DNA of 64,000 nucleotides from Amycolatopsis suaedae. Its GTDB lineage: Bacteria; Actinomycetota; Actinomycetes; Mycobacteriales; Pseudonocardiaceae. The stretch is taken from the NCBI RefSeq assembly GCF_004214935.1, contig NZ_SFCC01000019.1, forward strand, positions 62,001 to 126,000, read 5' to 3'. This document shows, in pieces, positions 31,831-39,480 of the stretch. Both the position numbers and the translations under genes were made by a program. Under the pieces are notes generated by a model. The model was not told the origin of the DNA. It saw only the letters and a list, made by a program, of their open reading frames with translations, and made no database searches. How positions within the stretch are numbered: position 1 is the stretch's first letter; every line of letters starts with the position of its first letter.

Positions 31831-33573
31831 TCAGTGCCTTTCGTGCTGGGCCCGCCAGAGGCGGGCGTACCGGCCATCGCGAGCCAGAAGCTGTTCGTGG
31901 GTACCGGTTTCGACGAGACGGCCGCCGTCGAGCACGAGGATCTGGTCGGCGCCGCTGACGGTGTGCAGCCGGTGCGCGATCACCAGCACGGTCTTTCCGG
32001 AGACCAGTTCGGACAGTGCTTCCTGGACGGCGGCCTCGCTGTCCGGGTCGAGCGACGCGGTCGCCTCGTCGAGTACGACGATCGGTGTGTCGGCGAGGAT
32101 CGCGCGGGCGATGGTCAGCCGCTGCCGTTCCCCGCCGGACAGGCCGCCGCCGCCCGCTTCCAGCACGGTGGCGTAGCCGCCGGGCAGCCGCTCGATCACG
32201 TGGTGGATCTGCGCGGCCTTGGCCGCCTGCCGGACGTCCTCGTCGCTCGCTCCGGGCCGGGCGACCCGGATGTTGTCGGCGACGGTCGCGCGCAGCAGCA
32301 CGACGTCCTGGAACACCAGCGACATCGACGACAGCAGCGTCGCCTGGGTCATGTCCCGGACGTCGACCCCGCCGATGCGGACCGCGCCCCCGGTGACGTC
32401 GTAGAACCGGGGGAGCAGGCTCGCCAGCGTCGTCTTGCCCGCGCCGGACGGGCCGACGACCGCGGTCAGCGTCCCCGGTTCGCAGACGGCGCTGACGTCG
32501 TCGAGTGCGTTGCCGGAACCGTTGTAGGAGAACGTGACCCGGTCGAACTCGACCCGGTTGCCGCGTGGTTCGCGGGGACGGCCGGGCGCGGGCAGCGGCG
32601 GCAGGCTGAGCAGCGAGTCGATGTGCCCGGCGGCCATCCTGGCGGTACGCAGCGCGATCGTGCCCTGGATCAGCGGGAGGAACGACGTCGGCAGGCCGAC
32701 ACCGACCACGAGGAACGGCAGCAGATCCGGCGCGGCGAGCCCGCCGGTGGCGACCAGCAGGGTGCCGGTGAGCACGACGACGGCGAGGACCGTGACCTCG
32801 GAGCCGAGCACCTGGTTGAGCGCGAGGCTGTGGCGGACCTCGTCGACCCAGGCGCGGAACGCGGCACTCTGCTCGGCGACGGCCTGCCCGAACCGGTCGA
32901 GGATCCGGCCGCCGTTGCCGAAGGTCTTGGCGACCGCGATGCCGTCGGTGTACTCGACGGTCGCGGCGCTCACCCGGCGCTCGGCCGCCAGCAGTTCCGC
33001 GACGCGGCCGGGCATCGTCCGCATCGACACGTGGTAGACCGCCAGTGCGAGCAGCGGCACGGCGACGGTGACCAGCGCCATCCGCCAGTCGACGGTCACC
33101 AGGTAGCCGAACGCGACGGCCAGCGCGGTGCAGGCGCCGACGATCTGGCCGAGCGAGTGGGCGAACAGGTCGTGCATGTCCTCCAGGTCGCCGGTCATCG
33201 CCTTCTTGATCTGACCGGAGCCGGCGGAACGGAACCAGCCCAGCGGCAGCACGCCGAGCCTGCCGACGATCCGCCTGCGCAGCTCGTGCAGCATCGTGGC
33301 GTCGGCGTGGTGCCCGATGTGCGAAGACAACCCGAGCAGGACCAGCCGCAGCAACGCGCCGGTGATGCCGATGGCGACCCAGGTCCAGACGGCGGAGGCG
33401 GGGTCCCGGCCGTCCGGGCCGAGTACGGCGCGGGCGATCTCGGCGGCGGCGATGTAGGGGGCGAACCCGGCGGCCTCGCCCGCCGCGGACAGCAGGGCGC
33501 AGGTGACGAGGTGACGACGGACCGGGCGCAGCATGCGGGCCGCGGCGCCGAGTCCGATCAGGTGCGGTGCCAT
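31831..33573 (-). CDS. ABC half-transporter, fused permease-ATPase (YbtP/IrtA-like)
   Basis: 580 aa; ATG 33573 follows GAAGGG. The membrane domain (LVTCALLSAAGEAAGFAPYI, LGWFRSAGSGQIKKAMTGDL) and the ATPase (GPSGAGKTTLASLL, LSGGERQRLTIARAIL, PIVVLDEATASLD, IAHRLHTV) are complete. No N-terminal siderophore-interaction (FAD) domain like that of IrtA is present. As the first gene of the ABC-ABC-MFS operon it lies 17 nt downstream of an iron box. The siderophore imported is unknown, and no siderophore synthetase is seen in the window. Confidence 0.92.
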   Translation of the reverse strand: MAPHLIGLGAAARMLRPVRRHLVTCALLSAAGEAAGFAPYIAAAEIARAVLGPDGRDPASAVWTWVAIGITGALLRLVLLGLSSHIGHHADATMLHELRRRIVGRLGVLPLGWFRSAGSGQIKKAMTGDLEDMHDLFAHSLGQIVGACTALAVAFGYLVTVDWRMALVTVAVPLLALAVYHVSMRTMPGRVAELLAAERRVSAATVEYTDGIAVAKTFGNGGRILDRFGQAVAEQSAAFRAWVDEVRHSLALNQVLGSEVTVLAVVVLTGTLLVATGGLAAPDLLPFLVVGVGLPTSFLPLIQGTIALRTARMAAGHIDSLLSLPPLPAPGRPREPRGNRVEFDRVTFSYNGSGNALDDVSAVCEPGTLTAVVGPSGAGKTTLASLLPRFYDVTGGAVRIGGVDVRDMTQATLLSSMSLVFQDVVLLRATVADNIRVARPGASDEDVRQAAKAAQIHHVIERLPGGYATVLEAGGGGLSGGERQRLTIARAILADTPIVVLDEATASLDPDSEAAVQEALSELVSGKTVLVIAHRLHTVSGADQILVLDGGRLVETGTHEQLLARDGRYARLWRAQHERH

Positions 33574-33589
33574 GGATGCCCTTCGTGGC

Positions 33590-33608
33590 AAGGTTAGGCT
33601 TACCTGAG
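33590..33608. promoter_or_regulatory. Iron box (DmdR1/IdeR-type operator)
   Basis: AAGGTTAGGCTTACCTGAG closely fits the actinobacterial consensus TTAGGTTAGGCTNACCTAA. It lies between the ABC operon and the divergent MerR gene, 17 nt from the ABC start and 25 nt from the MerR start. Iron-loaded DmdR/IdeR should repress the importer and possibly also the MerR gene. Confidence 0.85.
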
Positions 33609-33633
33609 AATCTTGTTTCTTGAAGGTGACTTG

Positions 33634-34236
33634 ATGTCAACTGGACGCATGGCGGTAACCATCGGCGAGGCGGCGGCACTGTTCGGCCTGGCGCCGTCGA
33701 CACTGCGGTACTGGGAGCGGTGCGGGGTGCTGACCCCGCCGCCGCGGCGGGACGGCAGGCGGGTCTACGACGAGGCCGACCTGCGCCGGATCGGTGTGGC
33801 GTACCTGTGTTGCGTCACCGGCATGATGCCGCTGGACCGGGCCGCTGTGGTCACCTCGGGCGCGGCTGACCTGGAAGTATGGCAGGAGACGGTGCGTGAG
33901 CAGATCGTCGAGGCCGACCGGGCGATCCGGCAGCTGACGGCGGCGCGGCAGTACCTGGCGCACCTGCTGAGCTGCGAGAGCGACGACATGGCGTCGTGTC
34001 CCGTGCTGGACGGCGAGCTGATCGCGCGCACCCCGCGGGGCCGGGTGACGGCGCCGGACCTCGTCACGGCGGCGCGGGCAAGGGAGGGTGACGAAATGGC
34101 GGTCGATGGTGACGAAAGGTGCGCCTGGTGCGGTGCGCCGCTGCAACAGCCGGAGCGTGGCAGGCGGCGCCGGTTCTGCTCGCACGCCTGCCGGCAGCGC
34201 GGTTACCGGCGCCGGACGGTCATCGAAAGCACGTGA
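33634..34236 (+). CDS. MerR-family regulator with C-terminal zinc ribbon
   Basis: 200 aa; ATG 33634 follows GAAGGTGA. The MerR winged HTH is clear: VTIGEAAALFGLAPSTLRYW, ERCGVLTPPPRRDGRRVYDE, then a dimerisation helix (ADRAIRQLTAARQYLAHLL). A C-terminal extension has CAWC ... FCSHACRQRGYRRR, a zinc-ribbon/treble-clef of the kind found in many small actinomycete DNA-binding proteins. It is divergent from the siderophore importer with the iron box between, so it may respond to iron or siderophore. Its stop codon TGA is part of the repeat CACGTGAAGG that follows. Confidence 0.85.
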   Translation: MSTGRMAVTIGEAAALFGLAPSTLRYWERCGVLTPPPRRDGRRVYDEADLRRIGVAYLCCVTGMMPLDRAAVVTSGAADLEVWQETVREQIVEADRAIRQLTAARQYLAHLLSCESDDMASCPVLDGELIARTPRGRVTAPDLVTAARAREGDEMAVDGDERCAWCGAPLQQPERGRRRRFCSHACRQRGYRRRTVIEST

Positions 34237-34601
34237 AGGCCACCTTCATTACATGAGACGTCAGGGACCCGGCAAAGTCCGGTGGCGGCCAGGCGAGGTG
34301 GCTGGTCTCGAGCGTGGAACTCGCGTGCCGGAACGTAGAACTCGCGTGCCGGAGCGTAGAACTCGCGTGCGTGAGTGCAGAACTCACCATGTGGACGCCG
34401 GTTCTCACGTGGTGCCGGTCGCCCGCGTGAACGGCCCACTCGCGCGAGTCCTCCGTTCCCGACCCGCGAGTTGTCCGTTCCCGCCCACCTGGTCCCACTG
34501 TCCGGCACGCCGGTTCCAGATCGCGAGACGTGGGCCTGAGGTCAAGCACGTGAAGGCCACCTTCATTACGTGTGACGTGGTGATGGTGGCCTTCACGTGC
34601 T
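34228..34601. repeat. Composite palindromic intergenic element (374 bp) between convergent genes
   Basis: Left end: AGCACGTGAAGGCCACCTTC, then ATTACATGAGACGTCAGG and CCCGGCAAAGTC. Right end: a complete 57-bp mini repeat at 34545-34601. Inside is a tandem 21-bp array (34318-34387), then GCCGGTTCTCAC and CCGGTCGCCCGCGTGA, followed by units of opposite sense (ACTCGCGCGAGTCCTCCG, ACCCGCGAGTTGTCCG). It is clearly the same element as 63112-63476, and a fragment occurs inverted in 45796-46365. It contains no gene. Confidence 0.88.
34318..34387. repeat. Tandem 21-bp units within the composite element
   Basis: There are three units of exactly 21 bp, each beginning AACTCGCGTG, at 34318, 34339 and 34360, plus the start of a fourth (AACTCAC). 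The first two differ by one base; the third diverges in its second half. Confidence 0.85.
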
Positions 34602-34621
34602 TTGCCGGGCGGGCGCGGGGC

Positions 34622-35386
34622 TCAGGAGTGGGTGACCTTCACGCTGTAGATGACCGTCTGCCCGTAGTTGCCGCTCTCGCACGGGTCGGACTTGTCGCAG
34701 TTGGCCTGCGTGTAGGCGCCGGCCTTGAAGTAGCCACCGCTGAACTTCGCCGGGATGGTCGCCTTCAGCTCACCGTTGTAGTACGCCCGGATGTTGCCGC
34801 CGCTGACCACGAACTTGGCCTGGAACCGGGTCCCGAGCCGGTAGTCGTCGGTGATCAGCGTGTGCTTGTCGTTCTCCTTGGTGATGTACAGCTTCGTGCC
34901 CTCCAGCCGGAACACCGACCGGTCGTTCTCGCCGTCGTGGATCTGCCCGGCGACGACGTGCGGCTTCTTCTTCGGCAGGTGGGTGATCGCCTGGTCGATG
35001 ACCATCGTGTGGGTACCCGACGTCGACGACCAGGCTGCCTCGTCACGGCCATCGTCGGTCATCTCCCGCAGCTCCGAGCGCGGGTAGCTGGAGTTCGACG
35101 TGGTGACCCCGTTGACCGCGGCCCGGAACTGGATGCCGTCGCAGGCCGCGGTCGGGGTGAACCACGGGCTCTTGCTGTAGGTCGCGAACTTCGGCTGCTT
35201 GACCTCCAGCGGCTGCTTGCCGGATTTGTCGGGGTCGTCGATCGGCAGCTGGACCTTCCAGTCCTTGCTCAGCCCGATCACGGCTGCCGGAGGGTCGCAG
35301 GCCGGCGCGGCCGTGGCACTCGCCGGCAGAACCGTGACGGCTGTACCCGCCAGCGCCGCCACAGCGAGGATTCGGAGGTGGGACAC
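34622..35386 (-). CDS. Secreted polysaccharide lyase family 7 (alginate lyase)
   Basis: 254 aa; GTG 35386 follows AAGGAG. A Sec signal peptide (LRILAVAALAGTAVTVLPAS, cut near ATAAPA) precedes one catalytic PL7 jelly-roll domain with all three family motifs: RSELREM (103-109), QIH (148-150) and YFKAGAYTQ (219-227). The presumed catalytic set is R103, Q148, H150 and Y225. The Ile in QIH is the variant usually associated with guluronate-containing substrates, rather than QVH. It cleaves alginate-like polyuronates by beta-elimination outside the cell. There is no carbohydrate-binding module. Confidence 0.93.
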   Translation of the reverse strand: MSHLRILAVAALAGTAVTVLPASATAAPACDPPAAVIGLSKDWKVQLPIDDPDKSGKQPLEVKQPKFATYSKSPWFTPTAACDGIQFRAAVNGVTTSNSSYPRSELREMTDDGRDEAAWSSTSGTHTMVIDQAITHLPKKKPHVVAGQIHDGENDRSVFRLEGTKLYITKENDKHTLITDDYRLGTRFQAKFVVSGGNIRAYYNGELKATIPAKFSGGYFKAGAYTQANCDKSDPCESGNYGQTVIYSVKVTHS

Positions 35387-35474
35387 GGTGTCGCTCCTTC
35401 GTCGGTGACTGTCCTCGCGGGCAGTCAACCGGATCATGAGCGGCCGAGACGGGCCGTGGCAGGCTCCTGCCAGC

Positions 35475-36383
35475 TCAGTTGACGACGGGGGCGAAGTAGC
35501 CACCGTCGCCCTCGGCGAACGCGGTCAGCATCGCGGTCGCGTCCGCCCGGCCCTCCTCGTCGGGCTCCTCGGCGGTCAGTTCCTGCTCCAGTAGCCAGGC
35601 CTCCAGCAGCACGGAGTATCCGATCAGCACGTCCGGCCCGCCCGCCTCGTCCACAGTGGACTTGACGATCGGGTCGACGGCCGGCCGCATCGCCGCCCGG
35701 TCGCCAGGGCCGTAGGCGATCTTGACCAGTTCGTTCAGGTCGACGGCGACCGGTGCGATCACGGCGAACTCGAAGTCCAGCAGCGCCAGCACCTCGCCGT
35801 CGCGCCACAGGGTGTTCGGCGTGCAGAAGTCGCCATGGTTGAGCACCGGCTCGGCGTCCGGCAACGCCGCCCAGAACCGGTCCAGCACGCGCCCCAGGCC
35901 GTCCGCGTGCGCGGCGGTGAGCGCGCCGCCGCGGACCAGCCTGGCGAGCGTGGCCGTGGCCTCCGCCGGATCGTCGGGGAAGAACGGCGACCGCGACCGG
36001 GCGTGAGGTGCGGCCGCCGCGGTGCCGACCCGGTGGACGTGCCGCACCCGCTCCCACATCTGCTCGACGGCGGCGCGACGGGCCTCGTCGCCGAGCGTGG
36101 GCCAGACCTCCTCCAGGTTCTCGCCGCGCACGCGCCGGGTCAGCACCCACTCGTGGCCGTGCCGGACACCGGCGTCGACGACCTCCGGGTAGCCGACCTC
36201 CGGCGGCAGCAGGGCGACGATCCCGCGCTCCCGCAGCAGATCGGCCGGTCCCGGCTCCCGCGCCACCCGGACGACGAGGTCGCGCGCCAGCCAGGTCGCG
36301 TTGGTCCAGCCCCTGCCGCGCTCGGTCTCGCCGAGGTCGACGCCGTGTTCGGCGAGTACCTCCCGCGCGACCCGCTCAGCCAC
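35475..36383 (-). CDS. APH/ChoK-like phosphotransferase
   Basis: 302 aa, GTG start overlapping the GNAT stop by 8 nt. Kinase-fold motifs are: RGWTNATWLARDLVVRVARE (N-lobe, with the ATP lysine replaced by an arginine-rich strand), the catalytic loop LNHGDFCTPNTLW (H-G-D...N), and LLDFEFA for Mg binding. This group includes aminoglycoside, macrolide and choline kinases and many self-resistance enzymes, but the substrate cannot be told from sequence. Co-location with a GNAT gene (two typical drug-modifying folds) is suggestive only. Confidence 0.82.
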   Translation of the reverse strand: MAERVAREVLAEHGVDLGETERGRGWTNATWLARDLVVRVAREPGPADLLRERGIVALLPPEVGYPEVVDAGVRHGHEWVLTRRVRGENLEEVWPTLGDEARRAAVEQMWERVRHVHRVGTAAAAPHARSRSPFFPDDPAEATATLARLVRGGALTAAHADGLGRVLDRFWAALPDAEPVLNHGDFCTPNTLWRDGEVLALLDFEFAVIAPVAVDLNELVKIAYGPGDRAAMRPAVDPIVKSTVDEAGGPDVLIGYSVLLEAWLLEQELTAEEPDEEGRADATAMLTAFAEGDGGYFAPVVN

Positions 36384-36972
36384 GCCGGAACGCCCAGGTG
36401 GTCGGCCCGCCGTCGGGCAGCTGGACCTCGGCCGTCACGGTGAACCCGAGCCGCTCGTAGAACCGGACGTTCGCCTGCTCGGAGGTTTCCAGGAAGGCGG
36501 GCACGCCCGCGGCCTCGGCCGCCGCGAGGCCGGGTTCGACGATCGCGCGGCCCAGCCCCTTGCCCTGGTGATCGGGGTGGACGCCGACGGTGGCGAGGAA
36601 CCACACCGGCTCGGCCGGCCGGTGTGGGGCCATGGCCGCCTCGGCGGAAGCCGCGGCGGCCGCGCGGTCGCCTGCCAGTGCCGGGGTCAGCTCGGCCAGC
36701 TCGGCGAACGCCTCGCCGATCCCCGTCGAATCCGGGGTGGTCCAGACCGCGGCGGCGACGACGCCGTCGGGCCCGTCCGCCACCCACACCCTGCCGTGCG
36801 GCAGGCCGATGCGTTCGATGAACAGCCGCTGGAGATCGCGGACGCGGCGCTGGTGGTCGTCGGCCGCGATGGTGTGCCTGGTCCAGGCGTAGTCGGAGAA
36901 TGCCGCCGCGAGAACGTCGGCGGCGCTGTCGATGTCGCCGGTCTCGGCCGGCCTGATCTTGTCGAGGGTCAT
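36376..36972 (-). CDS. GNAT N-acetyltransferase
   Basis: 198 aa from ATG 36972 (GTG 36984 is possible; neither has a good RBS). The acetyl-CoA site is clear: FLATVGVHPDHQGKGLGRAI (V-x-P-x-x-Q-G-x-G-x-G), followed by FLETSEQANVRFYERLGFTV. The N-terminal arm IRPAETGDIDSAADVLAAAF is usual for the family. Its stop overlaps the start of the APH-like kinase, so the two are translated together, and they may share a substrate class. Confidence 0.87.
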   Translation of the reverse strand: MTLDKIRPAETGDIDSAADVLAAAFSDYAWTRHTIAADDHQRRVRDLQRLFIERIGLPHGRVWVADGPDGVVAAAVWTTPDSTGIGEAFAELAELTPALAGDRAAAAASAEAAMAPHRPAEPVWFLATVGVHPDHQGKGLGRAIVEPGLAAAEAAGVPAFLETSEQANVRFYERLGFTVTAEVQLPDGGPTTWAFRRG

Positions 36973-36999
36973 CCCTGCCGACACTACCGAAAATACCGG

Positions 37000-37986
37000 C
37001 TACCTGATCTCCACATAGGACGGCGAACCGGTCGCCGTGCGGACCGGCTCGCCGCCGTCGAGCGGGACGGCGGTGATCTCACCGCCGAGCTGGGATGCGA
37101 CGAGCAGCCGGTCGCCCGCGATCGTGAAGTGCCGGGGGAACGCGCCACACGGGTGATCGGCGACGGCCCGCGGTTCCGGGGCGGACACGTCGAACTCGGT
37201 CACGCAGTCCGGGCCGCGGTTGGACACGTACAGCCGGTCGCCGGTGATCTCCAGGTGGGCGACGTAGTTGGTCACCCCGGGATATTCGGCGGCGGTCGCC
37301 CGCACCACCGACAGCGGCGTGAACGTGCCCACCGGGTCCTCCCGCACGGCGATCAGCGTGCCTGCCAGCTCGCCCGCGACGTAGGCGAGGTCGTTGCCCT
37401 CCTTGCGGACCAGCTGACGCGGCCCGGTTCCCGGCGGCAGCGCGGACGTGGCGAGCCGGGTGAGCTGCCCTTCGGTGAGCGTGTAGGACACGATCTGGTC
37501 GGTGCCGAGGTCGACCGCGCTGACCACCGTGCCGTCCGCGGTCGCCAGCGGCACGGCCATGTGGACGTGTGCCGACGCCTGCCGTTCGGTCACCGGGCCG
37601 GAGCCGTCGTGGGTGACCAGGTCGGTGCGCTCGGCCACCGTGCCCTCGTGGTCGAGGGCGAACACGGCGAGACTGCCGCTGGTGTAGTTGCTGCACAGCA
37701 GGTACCGGCCGTCGGGTGTCACGGCCAGGTGGCAGGGGTCCGCGCCACCACTGGACACCGTGCCGGCGGCCCGCAGCGGGTCGGTCCGGACCGTCGTGAT
37801 CGTGCCCTCCGCCGACTCGTTGGCCGCGTACAACACCGGCAGCGTGGGGTGCCAGGCCAGCCAGGACGGCGAGGTCATCGCCAGCTCGCCGACCGGGGTC
37901 AGGGTGCCGTCGGAGTGGGAGAACGTCCGGATGCCGGTTCCGCTGCCCGCGTCCGGGGTGTAGCAGCCGACGTAGACCAGGTCCAT
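37000..37986 (-). CDS. Lactonase-family seven-bladed beta-propeller (6-phosphogluconolactonase-like)
   Basis: 328 aa. It begins DLVYVGCYTPDAGSGTGIRTF and runs through repeated propeller blades (SPSWLAWHPTLPVLYAANE, PCHLAVTPDGRYLLCSNYTS, FPRHFTIAGDRLLVASQ), the pattern of the Pgl/YbhE lactonase family. It may hydrolyse 6-phosphogluconolactone or another lactone in the cytoplasm; no signal peptide is present. It is transcribed in the same direction as the GNAT/APH pair but 27 nt upstream, so co-transcription is possible. Confidence 0.87.
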   Translation of the reverse strand: MDLVYVGCYTPDAGSGTGIRTFSHSDGTLTPVGELAMTSPSWLAWHPTLPVLYAANESAEGTITTVRTDPLRAAGTVSSGGADPCHLAVTPDGRYLLCSNYTSGSLAVFALDHEGTVAERTDLVTHDGSGPVTERQASAHVHMAVPLATADGTVVSAVDLGTDQIVSYTLTEGQLTRLATSALPPGTGPRQLVRKEGNDLAYVAGELAGTLIAVREDPVGTFTPLSVVRATAAEYPGVTNYVAHLEITGDRLYVSNRGPDCVTEFDVSAPEPRAVADHPCGAFPRHFTIAGDRLLVASQLGGEITAVPLDGGEPVRTATGSPSYVEIR

Positions 37987-38043
37987 GCGCTCACCCTAGA
38001 ACGCCGGACTGCGGAAGCGCGCCGGACCTTCTACGGTGCTCCG

Positions 38044-39480
38044 ATGGGGATCACACGGACCATGGACGTCGACACCGTGCTGAAGCGGCAGGAGAGCGGC
38101 GACCTGAAGCGCCGGCTGCGTGGCCGTGACCTGGTCGGCTTCGGGGTCGGCATCATCATCGGCACCGGGATCTTCACCCTCGCCGGTGTCGAGGCCAAGA
38201 CCCACGCGGGCCCGGCCGTGACGTTGTCGTTCGTCATCGGCGCCGTGGTCGCCGGCCTCGCCGCGCTCTGCTACGCGGAGCTGGCGTCCAGCGTGCCGAC
38301 CGCGGGCAGCGCCTACACCTACGCCTTCGCCACCCTCGGCGAGGTGTTCGCCTGGATCATCGGCTGGGACCTGCTGCTGGAGTTCGCGCTCGGCGCCGCC
38401 GTGGTGTCCCGTGGCTGGTCCGGCTACCTGGCCAACCTGCTGGGCCTGCCGCAGGAGTGGTTCGGCGAGGACGCGACGGTCAACGTCGGCGCGGTGCTGA
38501 TCATCGCGTTGCTGACGGTGGTCGCCGTGGTCGGGATCCGGCAGTCCTCCGTGGTCACCAACGTGCTCGTCGTCGTCAAGGTCGCGGTGTGCGTGCTGAT
38601 CCTCGCCGTCGGCTTCTTCTTCGTGAAGGGCGCGAACCTGACGCCGTTCGTCCCGCCGTCGCGCCCGGCACCCGAGGACGCCGACGCCCTGCACCAGCCG
38701 GTCGTGCAGGCCGCGCTCGGACTGGAGCAGACGGCGTTCGGCATCGCGGGCGTGCTCACCGCCGCGGCCATCGTGTTCTTCGCCTACACCGGTTTCGAGG
38801 CGCTGGCCAACCTCGGCGAGGAGACCAGGAACCCGCGCAAGGACCTGCGGGTCGGCATCCTCGGCGCGCTGGGTGTCTGCGCGTTGCTCTACATCGGCGT
38901 GTCGCTGGTGCTGACCGGCATGGTGCCGTTCACCGACATCGACGCCGGTGCGCCGCTGGCGGCCGCGTTCGACTCGGTCGGCATGGGCTGGATCGGCGCG
39001 TTGATCTCGCTCGGCGCGGTGACCGGGCTGACGTCGGTGATGATGGTCGAGCTGGTCACGATCGGCCGGATCGGCTTCGCCATGGGCCGCGACGGCCTGC
39101 TGCCGAGGAAGCTCGGCACGGTGCACCCGAAGTGGGGAACGCCGCACCGGGTCACCATCATCGGCGCGGTGCTGATCGCGGCGCTGGCCGCGTTCGTGCC
39201 GATCACCGAGCTGTCGGACATGGTGAGCATCGGCGCGTTGTCGGCGATGATCATCGTGGCGATCGCGGTCCCGGTGCTGCGGCGCAAGCGGCCGGACCTG
39301 AAGCGGCCGTTCAGCGTGCCGTTCTCGCCCGTGCTGCCGATCGTCACGGCGCTGGCCTGCGTCTACCTGATGCTGAACCTGGACGTGCTCACCTGGATCC
39401 GGTTCGCCGCCTGGCTGGCGCTCGGCCTGCTGATCTACTTCGTCTACGGGCGCCGTCACTCGCGCCTGCGCGAGCGCTAG
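38044..39480 (+). CDS. APC-superfamily amino-acid permease
   Basis: 478 aa, about 12 TM. Family features: GRDLVGFGVGIIIGTGIFTL (the GIG-type TM1 substrate loop), PAVTLSFVIGAVVAGLAALCYAELAS (in parts), FFAYTGFEALANLGEETRNP with the conserved TM6 motif and acidic residues, and GRDGLLPRKLGTVHPKWGTP. It resembles the YfnA/CAT-type cationic amino-acid transporters. ATG 38044 is used; ATG 38062 with GGGGA upstream is possible. It is divergent from the lactonase gene across about 57 bp and ends tail to tail with the acyltransferase, sharing the tetranucleotide CTAG. Confidence 0.92.
   Translation: MGITRTMDVDTVLKRQESGDLKRRLRGRDLVGFGVGIIIGTGIFTLAGVEAKTHAGPAVTLSFVIGAVVAGLAALCYAELASSVPTAGSAYTYAFATLGEVFAWIIGWDLLLEFALGAAVVSRGWSGYLANLLGLPQEWFGEDATVNVGAVLIIALLTVVAVVGIRQSSVVTNVLVVVKVAVCVLILAVGFFFVKGANLTPFVPPSRPAPEDADALHQPVVQAALGLEQTAFGIAGVLTAAAIVFFAYTGFEALANLGEETRNPRKDLRVGILGALGVCALLYIGVSLVLTGMVPFTDIDAGAPLAAAFDSVGMGWIGALISLGAVTGLTSVMMVELVTIGRIGFAMGRDGLLPRKLGTVHPKWGTPHRVTIIGAVLIAALAAFVPITELSDMVSIGALSAMIIVAIAVPVLRRKRPDLKRPFSVPFSPVLPIVTALACVYLMLNLDVLTWIRFAAWLALGLLIYFVYGRRHSRLRER

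Noticed and set aside
30097..33573. Multidrug ABC exporter pair
   Set aside because: The fold alone would allow export, but the iron box and YbtX-like MFS partner make siderophore import the better reading.
34261..34544. Short open frames inside the composite repeat elements as genes
   Set aside because: They arise from the 21-bp units, which are a multiple of three and lack stops; they have no RBS and differ between sibling elements.
36301..38043. Very long plus-strand frame leading into the permease gene
   Set aside because: Only the part from 38044 has transporter motifs; the rest is antisense to the APH, GNAT and lactonase genes and has random composition.
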